In this document: positions 16,941-24,729 of the stretch, in pieces
Position numbering within the stretch: position 1 is the first letter of the stretch
How the letters are laid out: each line of letters starts with the position of its first letter
Source: an uncultured Odoribacter sp.
GTDB lineage: Bacteria; Bacteroidota; Bacteroidia; Bacteroidales; Marinifilaceae
Assembly: GCA_944321165.1 (NCBI GenBank)
Contig: CALUKE010000002.1
Span: forward strand, 62,001-126,000
Direction of reading: 5' to 3'
DNA length: 64,000 bases
Notes under the pieces: generated by a model
Told to the model about the DNA's origin: nothing
The model's database searches: none
Seen by the model: the letters and a program-made list of their open reading frames with translations, nothing else
Program-made: the position numbers and the translations under genes

Positions 16941-17834
16941 TTATGGTTTGCGGATTGCTTTTGTTTTTTCGAGCAGTAGTACCGGATGGTAGGATAGTTT
17001 TGCCTGCCGGAGGCCTGGTATACCCAGGTCTTCTTCCCGGTTCAGATAAAGGTATTGTTCCGGTAAATGGGCGGCAAATTCCTGGTTGATGGCACTATAA
17101 ATGCCGTCGATATGAATGTCGGCTTTTTCGAAGTGTATGCCGAAAGTATTGTGGTTGATCGGTGTGCCGAACGTGAATGCAGCCAGCCGGTCTTCGACGA
17201 ATAGCACGCCTCCGCTCAGATTCAAGGCATCGAAATGGTGAAGGGCATAGGTTAGTGCCCGGCGTTCGTTCCGGATGTTTTCGTTTTCAATGTATCCGTG
17301 CCTCATACACCAGGTGGCTTCGAACTGCAGGCAATCCGGAATGAGCTCCGGAGAGAGCGGCTGATAGGAATAACGGTATTCTTTTTGGAATTTGTTCACG
17401 TGATTCCGTTTGGGTTGGTAGTTTTTACCCTTCAGTTCCACCAGGTCCTGTCGGAGATATATGTAGTCGAAATAATCCCGGTCGCTGATGTATTCGAATT
17501 GACCGGGGAAGTATTGTTCGAGCTCTTCTTGTATCCGGGGGCGGATTCCCCGCAGGCAGAACGGGACCTGTTCCTGCTGTGCGCAGGCTTGCAGGATTTC
17601 GATAACGGCCAGACGGTTTCCCGTTCCCAGCGGCATGAAATATTCATGTTCTCCCTGCTGATTGACGAAGCGGATGACTAAAAACTGTTCTATAATGGCA
17701 TAACTGGATTCTGTCAAAAAATGCCAGCTGCATAAGTTGGCAAATGAAAAGTCACAATCTTTTTCTTCAGAGGCATACAGATAGGAGCTGAAGAGATCCT
17801 GATCCGTGATGTCAATGGGTTTGAAATGAATCAT
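16941..17834 (-). CDS. DUF2156 (LPG synthetase C-terminal-like) acyl/aminoacyl transferase
   Basis: This 297-residue cytoplasmic protein belongs to the DUF2156 family, a tandem GNAT-like fold shared with the catalytic domain of MprF phosphatidylglycerol lysyltransferase. Recognisable pieces are the N-terminal SSYLYASEEKDCDFSFANL, the YDYIYLRQDLVELKGKNYQ.KRNHVNKF core and the C-terminal YLNREEDLGIPGLRQAK, where family members carry N-x-E-x-D-x-G-x-x-G-L-R. It lacks the membrane flippase half of MprF. It is the first gene of a two-gene unit with the GNAT protein. Confidence 0.85.
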   Translation of the reverse strand: MIHFKPIDITDQDLFSSYLYASEEKDCDFSFANLCSWHFLTESSYAIIEQFLVIRFVNQQGEHEYFMPLGTGNRLAVIEILQACAQQEQVPFCLRGIRPRIQEELEQYFPGQFEYISDRDYFDYIYLRQDLVELKGKNYQPKRNHVNKFQKEYRYSYQPLSPELIPDCLQFEATWCMRHGYIENENIRNERRALTYALHHFDALNLSGGVLFVEDRLAAFTFGTPINHNTFGIHFEKADIHIDGIYSAINQEFAAHLPEQYLYLNREEDLGIPGLRQAKLSYHPVLLLEKTKAIRKP

Positions 17835-17930
17835 AGTACATTTTATTTTTCCGGTGCGAAAATATCTATTTTTGCTAAAAGTAGAACTCTTTTTTCTGTA
17901 AACGAAAGGAAAATTAAAAATGTTTGTTTA

Positions 17931-17962
17931 TAAAAATGCCATCCAGAAGAATGCCTGGATGG
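17931..17962 (-). terminator. Probable terminator of the PepSY-like gene unit
   Basis: A perfect 8-bp stem (17939-17946 with 17955-17962) with an 8-nt loop is followed on the minus strand by a T-rich run (CATTTTTATAAAC). It lies downstream of the gene ending at 18028. The gap 17835-18027 holds nothing else recognisable. Confidence 0.55.
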
Positions 17963-18027
17963 TATCCTCTTGGATGGCAGCAGCATGCTTTGGCCTGAAA
18001 TGATCAGTGACTTCAGATTTCGCTGTT

Positions 18028-18858
18028 TTAAAGTAATTGTCCTGTCGGATCGATTTTTAGATCGATCTCCTGATTTCCTTTTTCGAGTTCAAACAGGTAG
18101 TAGTTGCCCGTCGGGGTTTCGTAGCGTTCGATGTCATCGATCTGGTAGGTGGCGTAAATGGAATTCTGTAAAGCGGTTAAGACCACTTCCTCCACTTCTG
18201 TTCTTCTGACGTCGTAGTGTGTGTTCAGCCATTGGTGGGAGCTGTTGAATACGATTTCCTTTCCGCGGTTGTTATGAATGATCTCTACCTCGATTTGTCC
18301 GTGTTCTCTTTCTGTTTCAATGATCCGGCTATCTGGATATTGGGCTTCGATGAATTGCCGGATGGCATCGGGTAGAACGGAGGCGTCGGGTAAATAGGTT
18401 TCATAATCGTCCTCCTGATCGATCTGGGATTTGATCAGAATCCCGTCGCTACTGTAAAAAAGGTCGTATTCTACTTGGCCTTTTTTGACTTCGATGACGT
18501 ATACTGTTTCTTCCTGATAGCGTTCCAGACGATCGATGTCGTCGATATACCATTGGGCATATTCACTGTTTGCGAGGGCTTGCCGAACGGCATCCGGCAA
18601 TTGGGTGGGAGAAGTCAGTTCGGTTTTGGTCATGTACCATTGACCATCTGCATCGAACCAGGCTTCTTTGTTTTGCTGTTCGTCGATAAAATCTACGGTC
18701 AGATAATTGTTCTTCTTTTCCCATTCTGCTTTGGTGGCATAGGGATATTTGCTTTCAAAAGCCTGCTGGGCTTTCGGATTCGGTTGGACCGAGTCGTCCT
18801 TGTCACAACTGCAGAAGCCTAAAAAGGCGAAGATAAGCCAGAAATAATGTAGTCTCAT
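18028..18858 (-). CDS. PepSY-like (DUF2874) lipoprotein with internal repeats
   Basis: This 276-residue protein has a signal peptide ending in GFCSC, a lipobox. The mature part contains four related half-repeats: a KYPYATKAEWEKKNNYLTV unit, a unit with YIDDIDRLERYQEET, a unit with AQYPDSRIIETEREHG, and a final unit with YQIDDIERYETPTGN. That equals two tandem DUF2874 domains, each built of two halves, a fold related to beta-lactamase-inhibitor-like and PepSY proteins. Such proteins are secreted and of unknown function. It follows a second DUF2874 protein by 11 bases and lies downstream of a two-component system. Confidence 0.82.
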   Translation of the reverse strand: MRLHYFWLIFAFLGFCSCDKDDSVQPNPKAQQAFESKYPYATKAEWEKKNNYLTVDFIDEQQNKEAWFDADGQWYMTKTELTSPTQLPDAVRQALANSEYAQWYIDDIDRLERYQEETVYVIEVKKGQVEYDLFYSSDGILIKSQIDQEDDYETYLPDASVLPDAIRQFIEAQYPDSRIIETEREHGQIEVEIIHNNRGKEIVFNSSHQWLNTHYDVRRTEVEEVVLTALQNSIYATYQIDDIERYETPTGNYYLFELEKGNQEIDLKIDPTGQLL

Positions 18859-18869
18859 GATTCTTGTTT

Positions 18870-19307
18870 TTAGATGTCTATATCAATTAATTGGAATGCG
18901 TGATTGAATTCGAGTTCAACCCGGTTGTTCAGTCGTATTTCCCAGGTTTTGGAATCTTTTTCAATTTTCAGCACTTTTACATTGTCGTAATGTTTTCGGA
19001 TGTACTCCAGAATGGCGGATGGTATAAGCGCTTCCGGAACGGCTGAATATTTACAGTCGATTTTCTCCCAGGTACCGTTTTTGGAAAATTCTGCCTTTTC
19101 TCCATTTACGAAAACCACCTCATATTTCCTGTCCCAGAAATCTTTTTCCACTTTCGCGAGAGCAATTTCATTTTTGGGGAAATATTGTTTAATGAATTGT
19201 TGGGCTTTAGATGGAAGCTGCTCTACGGAAATCGCTCTGTCTTCGTCTGCTTTTGCTGTACCCTGTAATGTAAACAGGCCAGCTAATAGTAAAATAATCA
19301 GTTTCAT
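18870..19307 (-). CDS. PepSY-like (DUF2874) periplasmic protein
   Basis: Start at 19307 (MKLIILLLAGLF) is chosen because it begins a clean signal peptide ending near TAKA; an upstream in-frame ATG would put a charged extension ahead of it and overlap the promoter element. The mature protein is about 125 residues with the DUF2874 pattern: ISVEQLPSKAQQFIKQYFP, VEKDFWDRKYEVVFVNGEKAEF, then a second half with IPSAILEYIRKHY and WEIRLNNRVELEFN. The role is unknown. It has its own promoter and is followed by the larger lipoprotein with the same repeat. Confidence 0.82.
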   Translation of the reverse strand: MKLIILLLAGLFTLQGTAKADEDRAISVEQLPSKAQQFIKQYFPKNEIALAKVEKDFWDRKYEVVFVNGEKAEFSKNGTWEKIDCKYSAVPEALIPSAILEYIRKHYDNVKVLKIEKDSKTWEIRLNNRVELEFNHAFQLIDIDI

Positions 19308-19333
19308 CGTTTTTTTATTTTTAGTTTCTGTGT

Positions 19334-19341
19334 CAAAATTA
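19334..19341 (-). promoter_or_regulatory. Probable promoter of the PepSY-like gene pair
   Basis: The minus strand reads TAATTTTG, a TAnnTTTG match 26 bases before the ATG at 19307. It lies between the histidine kinase stop and the first PepSY-like gene. Confidence 0.5.
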
Positions 19342-19391
19342 TCGGCCAAAACTGAAAAAATTTTGAAATCGATGAAAAAGAAATATACTTT

Positions 19392-20660
19392 TTATTCGAT
19401 GTGGAAGCAGTGCATTCCGTTGTATTCGTAGCGGAGTTGGAGATGATACAATTTACAGATGGATTCGGCAATCGATAATCCCAGGCCGGTAGAACCTTCT
19501 CCGGCAGTTTTACCTTGATAAAAACGTTTGAACAGACGCCCGCTGTCCAATGCTTCGTGGCGGCCTGTATTGCAAATGATCAAGTGGCTGTCGGTTGTTT
19601 CGATGTGGATTTTTCCGGAGGAAACATTGTGCACAAAAGCATTTTTCAGTAAATTGGAAATCAGTGCCGTGGCTAAAATTTCGTTCATGCATACGGTCAG
19701 GTTATTCTGGGGATTCCATTCTACTTCAATGTTTTTGTAACGGAATATCTCTTGATAGTCTTCGAGTTGGGTGCGAATCAGGTCGTTCAGACAGATTTGG
19801 CAGGGATCCTGGTATTGTCCGTTTTCGATTCGGAAAAGGAACAGCAAAGATTTATTGAGGCGTATGAGATAGGAGAGGGTCTGTTGGATTTTTGAAATTT
19901 CTGTCAGTTGCTCTTCGTTCAGGTTCTCATTTTCTGCTAACATTTCCAATCGGTTTTGACAGATGGCCAGTGGAGTTTGTAGTTCATGCGACACATTACC
20001 GATGAATTGTTTCTGCTGTTCGTAAATGGTCTGATTTCTGTCGACAACTCGTACGGCGGCATCATTCAATTTCTGAAATTCCGTGATTTTGGTTTGCAGG
20101 TCGGGTGGGGTTCGGGTTTTTCCGATGGTATATTGATCCATCCATTTGAGTAAAACAAACAGGGGACGCATGCTTTGGTAATAGATCCAGGTATTGATGA
20201 TCAGAATGAGTAACAGCAGAGTGATATACAGAAGAAGCATCCAGTTCCAGATGGCTTCCTGTAAATCTTGTTTTTCGATGGTCGGTACGCTGACAGTCAG
20301 TTCATAATATTGTTGTTGCTTGTCTTTGAATATGGTTCTTAATATTCGGGCCGGTTCTGTTTCCTTTTTCTCTTTGATGTAGATCATTTCATCCGAGTAA
20401 CGGATGTGGTTCTGGGTATTGGCGTAGGCAGGGGTGACTTTGCTCAGAAAATAATAGTTGTTGCTGCCGTCTGAATGGTCGGGTAGGGTTTCTCCAGCCA
20501 GTGCCCGAGTGATCAACAATTCAGAATAATCTTCGAGTGAGTCGTCCACTTCATCGTTTACTTCGTCGATGACAGCGAGGTAGAATAGCACCCCCCAAAT
20601 GGCCAGAAGAACTAATAAAGCAATGGACAGGCGGACTAAGATGCGATATATCAGTTTCAT
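19392..20660 (-). CDS. Two-component sensor histidine kinase
   Basis: This 422-residue inner-membrane kinase has a first membrane helix at about residues 10-31, a periplasmic sensor of about 110 residues and a second helix at about 142-162. No clear HAMP domain is recognised. The dimerisation/phosphoacceptor helix shows FIGNVSHELQTPLAICQNR with the phosphorylated His, and the ATPase domain has the N-box (LLKNAFVHN) and GSTGLGLSIAESI. It overlaps the upstream response regulator gene by 4 bases (ATGA), so the two are translationally coupled. The PepSY-like genes directly downstream are candidate targets or ligand-handling partners. Confidence 0.92.
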   Translation of the reverse strand: MKLIYRILVRLSIALLVLLAIWGVLFYLAVIDEVNDEVDDSLEDYSELLITRALAGETLPDHSDGSNNYYFLSKVTPAYANTQNHIRYSDEMIYIKEKKETEPARILRTIFKDKQQQYYELTVSVPTIEKQDLQEAIWNWMLLLYITLLLLILIINTWIYYQSMRPLFVLLKWMDQYTIGKTRTPPDLQTKITEFQKLNDAAVRVVDRNQTIYEQQKQFIGNVSHELQTPLAICQNRLEMLAENENLNEEQLTEISKIQQTLSYLIRLNKSLLFLFRIENGQYQDPCQICLNDLIRTQLEDYQEIFRYKNIEVEWNPQNNLTVCMNEILATALISNLLKNAFVHNVSSGKIHIETTDSHLIICNTGRHEALDSGRLFKRFYQGKTAGEGSTGLGLSIAESICKLYHLQLRYEYNGMHCFHIE

Positions 20661-21340
20661 ACGGATTGTAATGTCATTTTGTAACCGAAGCCATATACAG
20701 CTTTCAATTCGGCTGTCGCCCCTGCTTCGCTCAATTTTTTCCGGAGGTTCTTGACTTGCGTATAAATAAAGTCGAAGTTGTCGACCTGATCGATGTGATC
20801 CCCCCAGACCGATTCAGCCAGGGTCATTTTATTGATGACTCTTTCAGGACGCTGGATGAAATAAAGCAGAATATCATATTCTTTCCGGTTGAGTTCGATG
20901 GCCTGATCTGCGATTACTACCTGAAAATGGTCCGGGTCGATTTGGATGTTTCCGAATTCGATAAGGTTGATCCCGTCGCGATGATTCCGTCGGATGACGC
21001 TCTTTACCCGGGCAATGAGTTCTGCCAGATGGAATGGCTTGGCCAGATAGTCATCGGCGCCCAGGTTGAGGCCGCTCACTTTATCTTCCAATGAATCTTT
21101 GGCCGAAATGATAATGATATTTTCTTTTTTATGTTGCTCTTTCAGGGCTTTTAAAAGATCCAGCCCATTGCCGTCGGGAAGCATGATATCAAGTAAGATG
21201 CAGTCATAACTGTAGTCGGCTGTTTTTTGTAAAGCCGTTCGAAAATCCGGGGCTATTTCTGTGATGTACCGTTCTTTTTCCAGGCTGCGACAGATGATTT
21301 CCCGGAGTGAGGGATCGTCTTCTATAACCAATATCTTCAT
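20657..21340 (-). CDS. OmpR-family response regulator
   Basis: This 227-residue DNA-binding regulator has an N-terminal receiver domain with acidic pocket IEDD, phosphoacceptor Asp in LLDIMLPDGNGL, the SAKDS Thr/Ser position and Lys in DYLAKPF. The C-terminal winged helix (about residues 130-225) ends in the family's VRxLRKKL-like VKNLRKKLSE and GFGYKM. It is the first gene of the operon with the kinase. A TATATTTG element 20 bases upstream is the likely promoter. Confidence 0.93.
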   Translation of the reverse strand: MKILVIEDDPSLREIICRSLEKERYITEIAPDFRTALQKTADYSYDCILLDIMLPDGNGLDLLKALKEQHKKENIIIISAKDSLEDKVSGLNLGADDYLAKPFHLAELIARVKSVIRRNHRDGINLIEFGNIQIDPDHFQVVIADQAIELNRKEYDILLYFIQRPERVINKMTLAESVWGDHIDQVDNFDFIYTQVKNLRKKLSEAGATAELKAVYGFGYKMTLQSV

Positions 21341-21360
21341 GATTTATTTTTTTCTACAAA

Positions 21361-21368
21361 CAAATATA
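21361..21368 (-). promoter_or_regulatory. Probable promoter of the response regulator/kinase operon
   Basis: The minus strand reads TATATTTG, a full TAnnTTTG match 20 bases before the ATG. Confidence 0.5.
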
Positions 21369-21396
21369 ATAATTCTGAAATACAACTGAAATTTTT

Positions 21397-21678
21397 TTAG
21401 ATGTGGGAGAGTATTATACTGGTACCTCCAGGGCAACAATGTTTGCAGTCTGCAGCGAGGATACCGCAAAGTATATCTTGCGGGGTACGGTCGATACGCT
21501 TTACATTGGGACGCAAGCCATCCTTCCTGATGGATCGGTGGCCGACAGCGTAGAGAAGGCCGAGTGTCTCGCCGCGGAATAATCCTCCGTAGGGCGGAAA
21601 CACAAGGCGCTTTGTACGTCGTTTATATCCCAATTTGTTTGATCGGGCGAATAGGAAGAGATATAGGGATAGGGGCAA
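21397..21678 (-). other. Open region of unknown nature between a STAS gene and a response regulator
   Basis: This stretch begins 7 bases past the STAS stop. A 93-codon minus-strand frame is open here, but its only start is TTG, it contains no ATG, and the predicted protein (arginine-rich, with a CKHCCPGG segment) resembles nothing I recognise. The DNA is more GC-rich than other gaps and holds short perfect hairpins (21464-21469 with 21478-21483; 21518-21522 with 21529-21533). It may be a small non-canonical gene, a structured RNA or a decayed gene. I cannot decide between them. Confidence 0.25.
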
Positions 21679-21685
21679 AAGATCT

Positions 21686-22033
21686 TTATTCTTTAGAAAA
21701 ATGGGCTAAAGCATCGTTCAGATCTTTTTCAATATCGAGTATCATCGGAAGATGCAATAGCTCCAGTACTTCCATGACCTCTTTTGACAGGTTGCACAAT
21801 TTGATTTCCGATTGATTGTTTTTGGCTGTTTTTACTAAAGAGATGATACAACCGATCCCGCTGCTGTCCATGAATTCGATGCTTTCAAGATTAAAAATCA
21901 TTTTACTTCCGCTTTGTGAAAGAATGGGTTTTAATTCGGACTTGACCTCTTCTGTGACTGCTAAAGTAAATCTTTTGGAATTAATAAATTCTGCGACAAT
22001 ACATCCTTCCTGCTCTGTTAATTTTGTGATCAT
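21686..22033 (-). CDS. STAS domain protein (anti-sigma factor antagonist type)
   Basis: This 115-residue single-domain protein is of the SpoIIAA/RsbV/BtrV type. The conserved loop FMDSSGIGCIISLVKTA carries the Ser pair that is phosphorylated in anti-sigma-factor antagonists. The C-terminal helix (VMEVLELLHLPMIL) also fits. Such proteins act in partner-switching with an RsbW-like kinase and a PP2C phosphatase; neither is found beside it. Bacteroidetes lack sigma-B, so the partner is probably another regulator. No convincing promoter element is seen directly upstream. Confidence 0.87.
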   Translation of the reverse strand: MITKLTEQEGCIVAEFINSKRFTLAVTEEVKSELKPILSQSGSKMIFNLESIEFMDSSGIGCIISLVKTAKNNQSEIKLCNLSKEVMEVLELLHLPMILDIEKDLNDALAHFSKE

Positions 22034-22229
22034 TTTTTTGTTTTTAGATAATTTGTTTCAATCTGAAATCTTGTTTAAAAGGTAATGAATAATGTTTTTT
22101 TAGTTTACTATACGTTGTCGAAAATAGGACAAAAAGTATAAATAACCAAATGTTTTTGCTTGAAAAAAAATGACTGACCGAAAGATGAAAATATTCTTTA
22201 AAAGAGGTCGCTAAAAACGATATAAATTG

Positions 22230-22237
22230 TATCTTTG
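22230..22237 (+). promoter_or_regulatory. Probable promoter of gcvT
   Basis: TATCTTTG is a full TAnnTTTG match. It would give a leader of about 85 nt before the gcvT ATG at 22330. The gap 22034-22329 otherwise holds only the leader hairpin. Confidence 0.5.
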
Positions 22238-22263
22238 TGAAAAATTTTGTCTGCTAACGTTTG

Positions 22264-22307
22264 CAGGTGTGATTCTTTTTAGAGTTTCTGATGAAAGGTC
22301 ACGCCTG
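22264..22307 (+). promoter_or_regulatory. Hairpin in the gcvT leader
   Basis: A 9-bp stem (22264-22272 with 22299-22307, one G-U pair) encloses a 26-nt loop that holds a small TTTC/GAAA hairpin. It lies between the promoter and the gcvT start and does not match the glycine riboswitch consensus as I know it. A regulatory role is inference. Confidence 0.35.
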
Positions 22308-22329
22308 ACTATAAAATGGAATATTAAAA

Positions 22330-23430
22330 ATGAAAACAACACCTTTTACTCATTTTCATGAAGCTTTGGGAGCGCGTATGGCTCCATTTGCAGGATATAA
22401 CATGCCTATCGAATATCCGACCGGAATCAAGGAAGAACATTTGACGGTTCGGAACAAACTGGGCGTTTTCGATGTATCCCATATGGGAGAATTCTGGATT
22501 AAGGGCCCGAAAGCTTTTGAGTTGGTTCAAAAATTGACAACCAACGATGTGGCTGCTTTGGTCGACGGAAAAGTTCAATACAGCTGTTTTCCGAACGATA
22601 AGGGCGGTATTGTGGATGATCTGCTGGTTTATCGTTTCAGTGCTGAAAAATATCTGTTGGTGGTAAATGCTGCAAATATCGAGAAAGACTGGAATTGGGT
22701 GGTGAAATACGGTGAGGAACTGGGCATGAAGCCGGGAGTTGAATTGGAAAATGCTTCGGATCGGATTTGTCAGCTTGCGATTCAGGGACCTTTGGCATTG
22801 AAGGCAATGCAAAAATTGACGGCCGACAATGTCGTGGATATGGAATATTACACCTTTAAGGAGATTCCGTTTGCCGGTATTGAAAAAGTGATTTTCTCAA
22901 CGACGGGATATACCGGATCAGGTGGTTGTGAAGTATATGCTTACAATGAAGATGCTGAGAAATTGTGGAATGCTGTTCTGGAAGCTGGGGCTGAGTTCGG
23001 CATACAGCCAATTGGTCTGGGTGCCCGCGATACGTTGAGACTGGAAGCCGGTTTCTGTCTTTATGGACATGAAATCGATGATGATCATTCTCCGATAGAA
23101 GCCGGTTTGGGATGGATTACCAAGTTTGTGCCGGGAAATGATTTTATCATGCGTGAATATCACGAAAAGCTCAAAGCCGACAAACCGACACGTTATCTGA
23201 AACCTTTTGAAATCCTCGACCGGGGTATCGCTCGTCAGGGCTATCCCATTGAAGATGCCGAAGGAAACGAGATCGGTGTGGTTTGTTCCGGTACCGTTTC
23301 TCCGTTGACCGGAAAATCCATCGGAACCGGTTATGTAAAAAGCGGATTCCAGAAGCTGGATACTGAAATATTCATTCGGGTTCGGAATAAAGCCTTGAAG
23401 GCAAAAATTGTGAAGACACCTTTCTTCTAA
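22330..23430 (+). CDS. gcvT: Glycine cleavage system aminomethyltransferase (T protein)
   Basis: GcvT takes the aminomethyl group from the lipoyl H protein and gives ammonia and 5,10-methylene-tetrahydrofolate. The 366-residue length is standard. Typical segments are the N-terminal [30 protein letters not shown], the catalytic-Asp region [29 protein letters not shown] and the folate-site [20 protein letters not shown]. The other Gcv proteins are not in the window. It stands alone with its own promoter and terminator, upstream of the serine biosynthesis operon, to which it is metabolically linked through glycine/serine one-carbon metabolism. Confidence 0.96.
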   Translation: MKTTPFTHFHEALGARMAPFAGYNMPIEYPTGIKEEHLTVRNKLGVFDVSHMGEFWIKGPKAFELVQKLTTNDVAALVDGKVQYSCFPNDKGGIVDDLLVYRFSAEKYLLVVNAANIEKDWNWVVKYGEELGMKPGVELENASDRICQLAIQGPLALKAMQKLTADNVVDMEYYTFKEIPFAGIEKVIFSTTGYTGSGGCEVYAYNEDAEKLWNAVLEAGAEFGIQPIGLGARDTLRLEAGFCLYGHEIDDDHSPIEAGLGWITKFVPGNDFIMREYHEKLKADKPTRYLKPFEILDRGIARQGYPIEDAEGNEIGVVCSGTVSPLTGKSIGTGYVKSGFQKLDTEIFIRVRNKALKAKIVKTPFF

Positions 23431-23452
23431 TTCCGAAAGTAATACGTAAAGG

Positions 23453-23478
23453 CGGGGCTTTCGGGTCCCGTTTTTTTT
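23453..23478 (+). terminator. Rho-independent terminator after gcvT
   Basis: A 6-bp GC-rich stem (23453-23458 with 23465-23470, one G-T pair) with a 6-nt loop is followed by eight Ts. Confidence 0.75.
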
Positions 23479-23632
23479 AAGGAGATTTATCTGAAGTGTT
23501 AAGGTGATTTTAAATTATAAGCAAAATCGAATATTTCTATTTAAAAATGATATTTTTAGAAGTAAAATTCGCATATTTGTAACGTTTGAACAAGAATCAA
23601 GAGTGAAGTTATAACCTTTAATTTATTATATA

Positions 23633-24712
23633 ATGAGAAAACATATTTTTAATGCAGGGCCTTGTAAATTGCCGGATATGACATTGGAAAATACGGCAAA
23701 AGCCATTGTTGAATTGGGTAATTGTGGCCAGTCTATCCTGGAAGTATCTCACCGTTCAGCTGATTTCCAGGCTGTGTATGATGAAACTGTTGCTTTGTTC
23801 AAAGAAGTACTGAATATTCCGGATAATTATTCTGTAATTTTCCTGGGAGGTGGTGCCAGCATGCAGTTCTGTATGGTTCCTTACAATTTCTTGGGTAAGA
23901 AAGCCGCTTATGTAAATACGGGTGTTTGGTCTAAGAAAGCCATTGCTGAAGCTAAGCTTTGGGGTGAAGTTGAAGTGATTGCATCTTCTGAAGACCGGAA
24001 TTTTACCTATTATCCGAAAGGATTCCAGATTCCGACTGATGTAGATTATCTGCACATTACATCCAATAATACCATCCGTGGTACCGAAATTTTTGAAGAT
24101 CTGGACAGTCCTGTACCTTTGATTGCCGATATGTCATCTGATATTTGCAGCCGTCCGGTGGATGTGAAAAAATATATGATGATTTATGGTGGATGTCAGA
24201 AGAACCTGGGACCTGCCGGTGCTACTTTCGTGATCATTCGCAATGATTATCTGGAGAGAGTGGTTGCAGATCGGAAAATCCCGACCATGTTGAAATACCA
24301 GACACATGTAGAAAACGGTTCTATGTTCAACACTCCTCCTTGTATCAATATTTTCGCCGTTGGACAGACTCTGAAATGGATCAAGGAAATGGGTGGAGTA
24401 GAAGCCATGGAAAAACGTGCTATTGAAAGATGCGATGCTCTGTACCATGAATTCGATCGGAATACGGTTTTCCGGGCAGTGGTAGAAGAGGGTTCTCGTT
24501 CCCGGATGAATATTCCGTTCGTTATGGCTGCCGGTTATGAAGACCTGGAAAAAGAATTCCTGGATTTCTGCAAGTCAAAGAATATTGTAGGAGTGAAAGG
24601 TCATCGTCTGGTAGGTGGTTTCCGTGCATCTACTTACAATGCTTGTACGATGGAGGATGTAAATGCTCTGATCGCTGCCATGCAGGAATTTGAGAAAGCA
24701 CATAAAAAATAA
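23633..24712 (+). CDS. serC: Phosphoserine aminotransferase
   Basis: SerC transaminates 3-phosphohydroxypyruvate to phosphoserine with PLP. The 359 residues begin with the family's NAGPCKLP (phosphate-binding), contain [14 protein letters not shown], and carry the PLP lysine in [16 protein letters not shown]. The C-terminal substrate-binding region [15 protein letters not shown] is intact. serA follows after 17 bases and a DUF1015 gene after that, a conserved Bacteroidales serine operon. A near-match promoter (CATATTTG) lies about 55 bases upstream. Confidence 0.96.
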   Translation: MRKHIFNAGPCKLPDMTLENTAKAIVELGNCGQSILEVSHRSADFQAVYDETVALFKEVLNIPDNYSVIFLGGGASMQFCMVPYNFLGKKAAYVNTGVWSKKAIAEAKLWGEVEVIASSEDRNFTYYPKGFQIPTDVDYLHITSNNTIRGTEIFEDLDSPVPLIADMSSDICSRPVDVKKYMMIYGGCQKNLGPAGATFVIIRNDYLERVVADRKIPTMLKYQTHVENGSMFNTPPCINIFAVGQTLKWIKEMGGVEAMEKRAIERCDALYHEFDRNTVFRAVVEEGSRSRMNIPFVMAAGYEDLEKEFLDFCKSKNIVGVKGHRLVGGFRASTYNACTMEDVNALIAAMQEFEKAHKK

Positions 24713-24729
24713 TTTAAAAAGATCTGATT

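Noticed and set aside
22238..22329. Glycine riboswitch in the gcvT leader
   Set aside because: The conserved core motifs of the glycine riboswitch, as I know them, are not visible; only a simple stem-loop is seen.
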